Source of the DNA: Candidatus Arcticimaribacter sp.
Lineage (GTDB): Bacteria; Bacteroidota; Bacteroidia; Flavobacteriales; Flavobacteriaceae
DNA: 5,329 bases
Assembly (NCBI GenBank): GCA_011526335.1
Contig: WTJB01000336.1
Location: 1-5,329, forward strand
Reading direction: 5' to 3'
Part shown: positions 1 through 5,329 of the stretch, piece after piece
Position numbering within the stretch: the stretch's first letter is position 1
Layout: each line of letters opens with the position of its first letter
Notes under the pieces: model-generated
The model's database searches: none
Seen by the model: only the letters and a program-made list of their open reading frames with translations
What the model was told of the DNA's origin: nothing
Program-made: the position numbers and the translations under genes

Positions 1-330
1 ACCCTGGCCGAAGACCGTTTCCAGTCCTTTCAAGAATTTTACCCTTTTTACCTTAGCGAACACCAAAACAAAACCAGCCGTACCCTTCACTTTATTGGGA
101 CCTTTTTGGTGTTTTTGTTGTTGGGATTTTTTATTGTTGCGCAGAAAGAAGCCAGGTTTTGGATTGCCCTCCCTTTAGTAGGTTACGGCTTTGCCTGGGT
201 GGGTCACGCCTTTTTTGAAAAGAACAAACCTGCCACCTTTAAATATCCACTGTGGAGCCTCCGTGGCGACTTTAAACTTTTCTTTGAAATCCTTTTTGGG
301 AAAAGAGGGTTTGACGCCAGCAGGGATTGA
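1..330 (+). CDS. DUF962 / Mpo1-like membrane protein (5' end missing)
   Basis: This is the C-terminal 109 residues of a small membrane protein of the DUF962 (Mpo1/YGL010w-like) family; the frame is open at base 1 and ends at TGA 328-330. Visible family features are FYPFYLSEHQNKTSRTLHF at residues 13-31, with His21 and His30, then a hydrophobic segment at about 35-47. A second hydrophobic segment at about 53-72 runs into GHAFFEKNKPATFKYPLWS (68-86), carrying His69. Yeast Mpo1 is an iron-dependent dioxygenase that shortens 2-hydroxy fatty acids by alpha-oxidation. The conserved His residues suggest similar metal binding here, but the bacterial function is inference. Bacterial members are often around 100-115 residues, so probably only a few N-terminal residues lie outside the window. 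The TTG at 106 is inside the conserved domain and is not the start. The gene converges on the broken barrel gene, 68 bp away. Confidence 0.85.
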   Translation, partial: TLAEDRFQSFQEFYPFYLSEHQNKTSRTLHFIGTFLVFLLLGFFIVAQKEARFWIALPLVGYGFAWVGHAFFEKNKPATFKYPLWSLRGDFKLFFEILFGKRGFDASRD

Positions 331-398
331 GTTCATTGATTATTGAATTTCAGGTATAGACAAGTGGGGTGTAGTAAAGTATACATTTCAGGTGCCGT

Positions 399-1079
399 TT
401 ATTTCACAAAAAACGTATAACCAATTTTCACACCCAGTGTGGTGTGAAAAATAGTTGATTCCCCCGCAAATAAATAATCTTTGGGTATCTATTCATCAAA
501 AATGGAGGTTGACCTGTCCACAGGGTTAACAACATTTGTATAAGAGAAGTCTCCTTTTGCAAATCCAATACCACCGTAGAGATCAATGTTTAACCGATTA
601 GAGACAATGTAATTTATACCTCCTTTGAGGTGTAGGCCATATTTTTCTTTGTTAAATGTTGCCCTATCGAACGTGGTTTCAAACCCAGAATTTGCTTTTT
701 GATAACTGCCTGATTCTAATACATCTCTCATATTGATGAAAAAGAATTCCAATGCCGCATAGGTGTAAGACTTTTGGGTGTTTTTAAACAAATATTTTAT
801 TTCAGGGCGTACTTCAAAAAAAGAATAGTCTTGTCCCCAAACCAAACCGTTCAATCTCCAATGATTTAAAAAATTATTTCCCATACCAAAATCAATACTA
901 TACCCTAATTTTTTATCGGAAATGTATTCCACTCCAACTCTAAGCCTTGGATTGTGGTCGATCATTGGGAGAGGATTGATTTTAACCATCAACCTTTGTT
1001 TTACCTCAAGGTGTTCTTATGCTAAACCACCTTGAATCGATAACAAGCATATCCATAAAACGATGATTGACTTTTTCAT
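399..1079 (-). pseudogene. DUF3575-like outer membrane beta-barrel protein, broken by two in-frame stops
   Basis: Reading from ATG at 1079 gives a typical signal peptide (MKKSIIVLWICLLSIQGGLA) and then TAA at 1019-1017 (codon 21), exactly where the mature protein should begin. The same frame continues with EHLEVKQRLMVKINPLPMID and alternating barrel-like strands (for example LRVGVEYISDKKLGYSIDFG) to TAG at 491-489 (codon 197). It then runs 29 more codons, with IFHTTLGVKIGYTF resembling the closing strand of a barrel, to TAA at 401-399. The total is 226 codons with no frameshift. The VKINPLP start and overall layout resemble DUF3575 proteins of Bacteroidota, whose role is unknown. The open stretch between the stops (992-489, first possible start TTG) lacks both signal peptide and last strand, so it is unlikely to be functional. 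The gene lies 72 bp downstream of a lipoprotein gene on the same strand. Sequencing error or stop readthrough are alternatives to true decay. Confidence 0.8.
425..450. repeat. Perfect 10-bp inverted repeat, 6-nt loop
   Basis: The arms TTTTCACACC (425-434) and GGTGTGAAAA (441-450) are exact reverse complements separated by CAGTGT. The repeat sits in the C-terminal coding part of the broken barrel gene, after its second stop, and about 95 bp downstream of the DUF962 gene. It could fold in transcripts from either strand. There is no T-tract after either arm, so it is not a standard intrinsic terminator. It may be a protein-binding palindrome or chance. Confidence 0.45.
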
Positions 1080-1151
1080 TGTGTTCTCTTAAAAAGAATT
1101 CATTGGGTCATAATAGATGTTTTGTCTTGTAAACGATCGGCAGGGGAATTT

Positions 1152-1748
1152 TTATTCAAAATTTATTTCCTGTGTCTGTTTAATCAATTCATTACCAGAG
1201 ACTAAAACTAATATGACCTCAAAAATTGAAGTATCAGGAATGTCATTGTACGCTGTCATATCCAGCTGTAGATCTGTTTGATTAACCATCTTTTCAAAAA
1301 AGCCACTAATTGAAATTGGTTCTCGATTGTGATCATAGGTCGTGAAATTTGCTGTAACATCACTAGTTTCTTGGGTTTTTGTATCAGTTACTAGAATTTT
1401 TATGGCTTCAATTGTGTCCACTTCGATATACTTGTCCAGAGGACAAATACAGGCATAGGCTGAAACAAATCCAAAAGAACTAAAATCAAATTTTGATTGA
1501 TGATAGCTGATTTGATTGAAATCAAACTGAATAGAGACGGTTAATCCAAATGAATTTTTATTCACAGTATTGGTCACCTCTTCGCTTTGAAAGCTGGAGG
1601 TGTCCCAAGCTTTAAGCTCAAATCCTTTAAATGTTTTTTCAAAAGTTTTTATGGGTGGACAATAACATCTTTCATCACAACTCATTACGAATTGGAAAAC
1701 GTAGATTAGTAATAAGGCGGTAAGTTTCTTGTTTATGGTTCTTTTCAA
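1152..1748 (-). CDS. Predicted lipoprotein, possibly DUF5034-like, with TTG start
   Basis: This encodes 198 residues with a basic N-terminus (KRTINKK), a hydrophobic core and a lipobox-like VMSC ending at Cys24, so it should be exported, lipidated and anchored in the envelope. The mature part is rich in beta-type sequence. Cys28/Cys30 (CYCPP) and Cys100/Cys102 (CICPL) form two CxCP motifs that could make disulfides. The early Cys-rich segment, the SAYAC region near residues 96-100 and the following DTIEAIKI stretch recall the DUF5034 family of Bacteroidota, but this is recall without a search. The only sensible start is TTG at 1748: an in-frame TAA lies two codons upstream (1754-1752), and the next Met (22) is inside the lipobox. 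A flavobacterial gene would more usually have ATG here, so the start may be a mutated ATG. The broken barrel gene follows 72 bp downstream, probably in the same transcript. The gene is clearly AT-richer than prfC. Function unknown. Confidence 0.7.
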   Translation of the reverse strand: MKRTINKKLTALLLIYVFQFVMSCDERCYCPPIKTFEKTFKGFELKAWDTSSFQSEEVTNTVNKNSFGLTVSIQFDFNQISYHQSKFDFSSFGFVSAYACICPLDKYIEVDTIEAIKILVTDTKTQETSDVTANFTTYDHNREPISISGFFEKMVNQTDLQLDMTAYNDIPDTSIFEVILVLVSGNELIKQTQEINFE

Positions 1749-2042
1749 ATTTTACTTCAAGGCATAATTGTATGGTGACTGAGACACAATTTCATGGGAA
1801 GGCATGATGGAATTATCTTGACCTTTCAAACGATTCTATATCCCTCAAAAATGAACTACAAGAAGAACAGTTATTTTTTTAGTTGGCTAATTATTGCAAG
1901 CCTATTAAGTAGGTTCATCGGTAGTAGAACAGATCTGGGGTCTGTTATATTGTCTAAAGTAGTAAAAAAATGGGAAAGCTGTTTTGTGGAATTTTTGATT
2001 AAGTGTTAGGGTGTCAATGCCTCGATGAAATGAATCAGCACC
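1749..2042. other. Intergenic region, no convincing gene
   Basis: This 294-bp AT-rich gap lies between the end of prfC and the lipoprotein gene, both on the minus strand, so it should hold the prfC 3' end and the promoter of the lipoprotein/barrel unit. I found no exact TAnnTTTG box on the minus strand close to 1748. A short imperfect hairpin, AACAGA (1928-1933) with TCTGTT (1941-1946), has no T-tract after it. A plus-strand open frame (1794-2009, with an ATG at 1851) would give a short peptide with one hydrophobic stretch, but it has no recognisable family or ribosome site, and I do not call it a gene. Confidence 0.6.
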
Positions 2043-3626
2043 TTAAAACTCCGAAGTAAAATGAAACCGCACACTGGGGTATTTTTGTTGGGTCATCTGT
2101 AGGGAAAAGGCTGAGTCGGCCAAGAATACCAATTGTCCGGCTTTGTCGATGGCCAAAAATTTCTGTTTCACACGTTTAAACTCGGCAAATTCGCTGTTGT
2201 TTTCGTCTTCGGCTTCTACCCAACAGGCTTTGTGAACATTCAGGTTTTCATAGGAGCATTTGGCCCCGTACTCGTGTTCCAAGCGGTATTGTATCACATC
2301 AAATTGCAAGGCACCCACGGTGCCGATCACTTTGCGGTTGTTCAGCGAAAGGGTAAACAATTGCGCGACGCCTTCGTCCATCAATTGGTCGATTCCCTTG
2401 TTGAGTTGTTTGGCCTTCATGGGGTCGGCATTGTTGATGTAGCGAAAGTGTTCTGGCGAAAAGCTAGGAATACCTTTAAAGTTAATCTGCTCCCCAGCAG
2501 TGAGGGAGTCACCAATTTTAAAATTCCCCGTGTCGTGAAGCCCTACAATATCTCCCGGGTAGGAGATGTCCACGATCTCTTTCTTTTCTGCAAAGAAGGC
2601 GTTGGGACTGGAAAACTTCAGTTTTTTGTTATGGCGCACGTGCAGGTAGGGCTTGTTGCGCTCAAAAGTCCCCGAAACAATTTTTATAAACGCCAAGCGG
2701 TCGCGGTGGTTGGGGTCCATGTTGGCGTGAATTTTAAACACAAAACCACTGAAGCTTTTCTCGGTGGGATCAATTTCGCGTTCTTCGGCTTTTTTGACCA
2801 AAGGGGCCGGGGCAATGTCGATAAAGCAATCGAGCAATTCTTGCACGCCAAAGTTGTTGAGGGCAGAACCAAAAAACACCGGTTGGAGCTTTCCGTCGAG
2901 GTAGTCCTTTTGATCAAACTCGGGGTACACCCCTTCAACCAATTCCAATTCTTCTTTGAGTTGGTCGAGGGCGTTTTGCCCGATGGCTTGCCCTAGGGCA
3001 GGGTCGGTCAAGTCGTCATAGGCCACGGCTGTTCCTTTGTGTTGTTTGTCTTCTTCCTGAAACAACTGCACGTTTTTTGTCCAAATATTGTAGATGCCTT
3101 GAAAGTCATAGCCCATCCCAATGGGGAAGGTGAGAGGGGTTACACGTAGTCCCAGTTTTTGTTCCACTTCGTCCATCAAGTCGAAAGCGTCTTTTCCTTC
3201 GCGGTCCAGTTTATTGATAAAAACAATCATGGGAATCTGCCGCATTCGGCAGACTTCAACCAACTTTTCGGTTTGTTCCTCCACCCCTTTGGCTACGTCA
3301 ATCACCACAATCACACTGTCTACGGCGGTGAGGGTGCGGAAGGTATCTTCGGCAAAATCTTTGTGTCCTGGAGTGTCGAGGATGTTAATCTTTTTGTTCT
3401 TGTAGTAAAAAGCCAAAACCGAAGTGGCTACCGAAATCCCCCGTTGACGCTCAATTTCCATGAAGTCACTGGTCGCTCCTTTTTTGATTTTATTGGATTT
3501 TACTGCCCCGGCTTCTTGAATGGCTCCTCCAAACAACAACAATTTTTCGGTCAGTGTAGTCTTTCCGGCATCCGGGTGGGAAATGATGCCAAAAGTGCGG
3601 CGTTTTTTTATTTCTTCGAGGAACAT
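2043..3626 (-). CDS. prfC: Peptide chain release factor 3 (RF3)
   Basis: This encodes 527 residues, close to the 529 of E. coli RF3, with ATG at 3626 and TAA at 2045-2043. RF3 is a ribosome-bound GTPase in the cytoplasm that drives RF1 and RF2 off the ribosome after peptide release. The G domain is complete: P-loop SHPDAGKTT (16-24), switch I with RGISVATSV (62-70), DTPGHKDF (84-91), NKLD (138-141) and the G5-type GSAL (253-256). A domain II follows with HANMDPNHRDRLAF, and a C-terminal domain includes GALQFDVIQYRLEHEYG, which is typical of RF3 and separates it from EF-G and TypA. No key residue is missing. The gene stands alone, divergent from idi with a 98-bp gap, and the next gene downstream on the same strand is 294 bp away. 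A TAnnTTTG box lies 20-27 bases upstream of the start codon. Long frames on the opposite strand are shadows of this gene. Confidence 0.97.
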   Translation of the reverse strand: MFLEEIKKRRTFGIISHPDAGKTTLTEKLLLFGGAIQEAGAVKSNKIKKGATSDFMEIERQRGISVATSVLAFYYKNKKINILDTPGHKDFAEDTFRTLTAVDSVIVVIDVAKGVEEQTEKLVEVCRMRQIPMIVFINKLDREGKDAFDLMDEVEQKLGLRVTPLTFPIGMGYDFQGIYNIWTKNVQLFQEEDKQHKGTAVAYDDLTDPALGQAIGQNALDQLKEELELVEGVYPEFDQKDYLDGKLQPVFFGSALNNFGVQELLDCFIDIAPAPLVKKAEEREIDPTEKSFSGFVFKIHANMDPNHRDRLAFIKIVSGTFERNKPYLHVRHNKKLKFSSPNAFFAEKKEIVDISYPGDIVGLHDTGNFKIGDSLTAGEQINFKGIPSFSPEHFRYINNADPMKAKQLNKGIDQLMDEGVAQLFTLSLNNRKVIGTVGALQFDVIQYRLEHEYGAKCSYENLNVHKACWVEAEDENNSEFAEFKRVKQKFLAIDKAGQLVFLADSAFSLQMTQQKYPSVRFHFTSEF

Positions 3627-3645
3627 AGGTGCGCAAAAATTTGTT

Positions 3646-3653
3646 CAAAAATA
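3646..3653 (-). promoter_or_regulatory. Candidate -7 box for prfC
   Basis: On the minus strand this reads TATTTTTG, an exact match to the Bacteroidota -7 consensus TAnnTTTG. It would give a 5' leader of roughly 10-20 nt before the prfC ATG at 3626. I see no clear TTTG-type -33 box at the usual distance upstream, so the call rests on one short motif and its position. Confidence 0.4.
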
Positions 3654-3709
3654 CCACTATATCTCGGATGAGCAGGCGATAGAAAATAGGATTTTGACAA
3701 TTTTATCGG

Positions 3710-3717
3710 TACTTTTG
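3710..3717 (+). promoter_or_regulatory. Candidate -7 box for the idi operon
   Basis: TACTTTTG matches TAnnTTTG exactly and lies 7 bases before the idi ATG at 3725, so transcription would begin at or next to the start codon. The nearest upstream TTTG (3693-3696) is only 13 nt away, shorter than the usual spacing of about 19-21 nt, which weakens the call. The AAAGG at 3718-3722 resembles a ribosome site but sits only 2 nt from the ATG. Confidence 0.35.
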
Positions 3718-3724
3718 AAAGGCA

Positions 3725-4264
3725 ATGAAAGAAGAAAAAGTGGTTCTCGTCAACGCCAACGACGAACCCTTGGGGCTAATGCCCAAAATGGAAGCGCACG
3801 AAAAAGCCGTTTTACACCGCGCCTTCTCCGTATTTATTTTCAACAATAAAGGCGAGCTAATGCTGCAACAACGCGCATTGCACAAATACCACTCTCCTGG
3901 GTTGTGGACCAACACCTGTTGCAGCCACCAGCGCGACGGAGAAAGCAATTTGGCGGCAGGCGCACGACGGCTGCAGGAGGAAATGGGCTTTGTGGTTCCA
4001 CTCAAAGAGGTGTTTAGCTTTATTTATAAAGCCCCTTTTGACAATGGCCTTACCGAACACGAACTGGATCATGTAATGATTGGGACTACGGAAGACCCAC
4101 CCGTGATCAACCCCGAGGAGGTGGCCCATTGGAAGTGGATGTCCATGGACGCTTTGGCCATTGACATTCAAGAAAACCCCCAGTGCTACACGGCTTGGTT
4201 TAAAATTATTTTCGACCGTGTGCACAACCATTTAAAAAAAAGCTATGAAACGAGTAAAAGTTAG
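3725..4264 (+). CDS. idi: Isopentenyl-diphosphate delta-isomerase, type I
   Basis: This encodes a 179-residue Nudix-fold enzyme that interconverts isopentenyl and dimethylallyl diphosphate, balancing the two C5 units for quinones, carotenoids and cell-wall lipid carriers in the cytoplasm. By comparison with E. coli Idi, the visible active-site residues are His25, His31 and His68 as metal ligands, the catalytic Cys66 in TNTCCSHQ (62-69), and Glu111 and Glu113 in EHELDH. The Nudix-type helix is GARRLQEEMGF (79-89). Other signatures are LMLQQRA (45-51), SPGLW (57-61) and a C-terminal AWFKIIFD. The length is normal for the bacterial type I enzyme (E. coli has 182). The ATG at 3725 gives the expected N-terminus. 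The last 20 bp overlap the next gene in another frame, suggesting translational coupling. This is the first gene of a three-gene plus-strand operon and is divergent from prfC. Confidence 0.96.
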   Translation: MKEEKVVLVNANDEPLGLMPKMEAHEKAVLHRAFSVFIFNNKGELMLQQRALHKYHSPGLWTNTCCSHQRDGESNLAAGARRLQEEMGFVVPLKEVFSFIYKAPFDNGLTEHELDHVMIGTTEDPPVINPEEVAHWKWMSMDALAIDIQENPQCYTAWFKIIFDRVHNHLKKSYETSKS

Positions 4265-4655
4265 CCGCAAGGCACATTTCAATGCCGCGCATCGGCTGTA
4301 CCGTAAAGACTGGACCGACGATCAGAATTCCACCAATTTTGGCAAATGTGCCAATCCGCATTATCACGGACACAACTATGAATTGATCGTGAGTGTGACG
4401 GGCGAAATCAACCCCGCAACGGGCTATGTGATGGACATGAAAGTGCTGAAAGATCACATTAAATCTGAAGTGGAAGACGCTTTTGATCACAAGAATCTTA
4501 ACCTTGAAGTTCCCGAGTTTGCCGATCTAAATCCTACCGCTGAAAATATTGTGGTGGTCATTCACGAGAAACTAAAACCTATTCTTCAACCCGGACAAAG
4601 TTTAGAGGTGGTGCTCTACGAGACCCCCAGAAATTTTGTTACTTATTCCGAATAA
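4245..4655 (+). CDS. 6-pyruvoyl-tetrahydropterin synthase family protein (PTPS-II-like; QueD homologue)
   Basis: This encodes a 136-residue T-fold enzyme acting on dihydroneopterin triphosphate. Zinc ligands are His16 (FNAAHRL) and His41/His43 (HGHNY). The likely catalytic residues are Cys35 (FGKCANP), Asp81/His82 (FDHKNLN) and Glu126 (YETPRN). The spacing C-x5-HGH and the blocks FGKC-NP, DHKNL and YET match the biopterin-forming PTPS of animals more closely than E. coli QueD, where the cysteine is three residues before HGH. It may therefore make 6-pyruvoyl-tetrahydropterin for a tetrahydrobiopterin-like cofactor, but a QueD role (6-carboxy-tetrahydropterin for queuosine) cannot be excluded, and pipelines often label such genes QueD. 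The ATG at 4245 lies inside the end of idi. The peroxiredoxin gene starts one base after the TAA, so the three genes are probably cotranscribed. No queC, queE or queF is in view to settle the pathway. Confidence 0.88.
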   Translation: MKRVKVSRKAHFNAAHRLYRKDWTDDQNSTNFGKCANPHYHGHNYELIVSVTGEINPATGYVMDMKVLKDHIKSEVEDAFDHKNLNLEVPEFADLNPTAENIVVVIHEKLKPILQPGQSLEVVLYETPRNFVTYSE

Positions 4656-4656
4656 A

Positions 4657-5106
4657 ATGCCACTACAAAAAGGAGATCAAGTTCCTCATTTCGAATTGCA
4701 AGACCAAAACGGAGAACTCTTTTCCAGTTCCACCGTCATTGGGAAAAAACCGGTGGTTGTCTACTTTTATCCCAAAGACGAAACCCCCGGCTGTACCGCC
4801 GAAGCCTGTTCGTTTCGCGACAGTTATGAGGATTTTTTAGCACTGGGTGCAGAAGTTATCGGTATCAGCAGCGATAGCATCAAAAGCCATCAGCGCTTTG
4901 CCAAACGCCATCAGTTGCCGTTTATCCTTTTGGCAGACACGCAAAAGAAAGTACAGCGTCTGTTCAAGTTGCCAAAACTGTTGTTTGGTCTCTACACCAA
5001 GCGCATCACTTTTGTCATTGATGCATCGGGAAAGGTGATCTATGTGCACGACAGTATTTTTGCCAATTCACACATCAAAAAAGCATTGCGCTCCCTCCAA
5101 AAGTAA
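4657..5106 (+). CDS. bcp: Thioredoxin-dependent peroxiredoxin, PrxQ/BCP type
   Basis: This encodes a 149-residue AhpC/TSA-family thiol peroxidase that reduces hydrogen peroxide and organic hydroperoxides, recycled by thioredoxin. The signature is PKDETPGCTAEACSFRD (39-55): Cys46 is the peroxidatic cysteine and Cys51, five residues on, the resolving cysteine, the spacing that defines the two-Cys BCP/PrxQ type. Thr43 and Pro44 belong to the active-site PxxxTxxC motif and Arg116 (KRITFVID) is the conserved arginine. There is no signal peptide, so it is cytoplasmic. Length is normal (E. coli Bcp has 156). The chosen start is ATG 4657, one base after the stop of the PTPS gene; an in-frame TTG at 4636 would extend into that gene and add non-conserved residues. 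It is the last gene of the idi operon as seen here, and a functional link to the pterin or isoprenoid enzymes is not evident. Confidence 0.95.
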   Translation: MPLQKGDQVPHFELQDQNGELFSSSTVIGKKPVVVYFYPKDETPGCTAEACSFRDSYEDFLALGAEVIGISSDSIKSHQRFAKRHQLPFILLADTQKKVQRLFKLPKLLFGLYTKRITFVIDASGKVIYVHDSIFANSHIKKALRSLQK

Positions 5107-5158
5107 GTTGACTATTGCATCGATTTTTTACCTACTTTTAACAAAAATCAAATTCATC

Positions 5159-5329
5159 ATGCCAAGCAAAAAACAACTCAAAAAAGAAATCAATGATATC
5201 TTAGGTGCCCTCATCGAAGAGGTGTACGTCAAAGAATTGTCTACAGAAAAATTGGACCTGAGCAAATCCGAAGCAATTATTGATGAAGCCATTGCTTTGT
5301 TCGATGAGATGATTCAAAGCATGCACGCA
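5159..5329 (+). CDS. Small helical conserved hypothetical protein (3' end missing)
   Basis: This frame is too near the window edge to be closed, but ATG 5159 opens 57 codons without a stop. The peptide begins MPSKKQLKKEINDILGALIE and continues with LDLSKSEAIIDEAIALFDEM. It is strongly charged, almost surely helical, and has no signal peptide or membrane segment. It resembles short uncharacterised cytoplasmic proteins that are widespread in Flavobacteriaceae; this is from memory, with no function known. A 52-bp gap separates it from the peroxiredoxin gene. It contains TACTTTTA (5133-5140), one base off the TAnnTTTG box, so it may have its own promoter or be the tail of the operon. Confidence 0.7.
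   Translation, partial: MPSKKQLKKEINDILGALIEEVYVKELSTEKLDLSKSEAIIDEAIALFDEMIQSMHA

Noticed and set aside
347..393. Direct repeat ATTTCAGGT at 347-355 and 385-393
   Set aside because: Nine bases in two copies, no third copy or link to a feature; could be chance.
489..992. Stand-alone 167-residue gene starting at TTG 992
   Set aside because: Signal peptide upstream and closing strand downstream are in the same frame, so this is the middle of a longer broken gene.
1794..2009. Plus-strand open frame that could encode a small one-helix membrane peptide
   Set aside because: No known family, no ribosome site, AT-rich chance sequence; the ATG at 1851 would leave only about 52 residues.
2133..2996. 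Plus-strand open frame of 287 codons
   Set aside because: It lies wholly opposite the intact prfC gene, whose minus-strand protein has all RF3 motifs; the plus-strand product has no recognisable domain.
3121..3671. Plus-strand open frames across the prfC 5' end
   Set aside because: They are shadows of the RF3 G domain in other frames, with no family features.
3857..4490. Minus-strand open frames opposite idi and the PTPS gene
   Set aside because: Antisense shadows of two genes with complete active-site motifs.
5099..5139. Possible terminator after the peroxiredoxin gene (AAAAGTA with TACTTTT)
   Set aside because: Only 7 pairs, AT-rich, with a 27-nt loop; too weak to call.

Overview
The window looks like a chromosomal segment from a Bacteroidota bacterium, most likely a marine flavobacterium. 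Supporting signs are a lipoprotein and a barrel-type outer membrane protein of Bacteroidota style, weak or absent Shine-Dalgarno sites, two TAnnTTTG-like promoter boxes, and a small acidic helical protein of a type common in Flavobacteriaceae. This is inferred from sequence character, not from a database match.

Layout. (1) Positions 1-330, plus strand: the C-terminal 109 residues of a DUF962/Mpo1-like membrane protein. (2) Positions 399-1748, minus strand: an AT-rich two-gene unit. The upstream gene encodes a predicted lipoprotein with a TTG start and two CxCP motifs. The downstream gene is a DUF3575-like outer membrane beta-barrel protein broken by two in-frame stops: TAA at the signal-peptide junction and TAG before the last strand. 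Read through both, it is one clean 226-codon frame. (3) Positions 1749-2042: 294 bp with no convincing gene. (4) Positions 2043-3626, minus strand: intact prfC (release factor RF3). (5) A 98-bp divergent promoter region. (6) Positions 3725-5106, plus strand: a tight operon of idi (IPP isomerase), a 6-pyruvoyl-tetrahydropterin synthase family enzyme and a PrxQ/BCP peroxiredoxin, with a 20-bp overlap and then a 1-nt gap. (7) Positions 5159-5329, plus strand: the N-terminal part of a small helical hypothetical protein, cut by the window end.

The flanking genes are housekeeping: translation termination, isoprenoid supply, pterin metabolism and peroxide defence. The notable part is the decaying envelope-protein locus at 399-1748. 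An automatic caller would probably report the broken barrel gene as a 167-residue protein with no signal peptide. I see no CRISPR array, transposase, tRNA, phage gene or new defence system; the window is mostly ordinary core genome with one degrading accessory locus.
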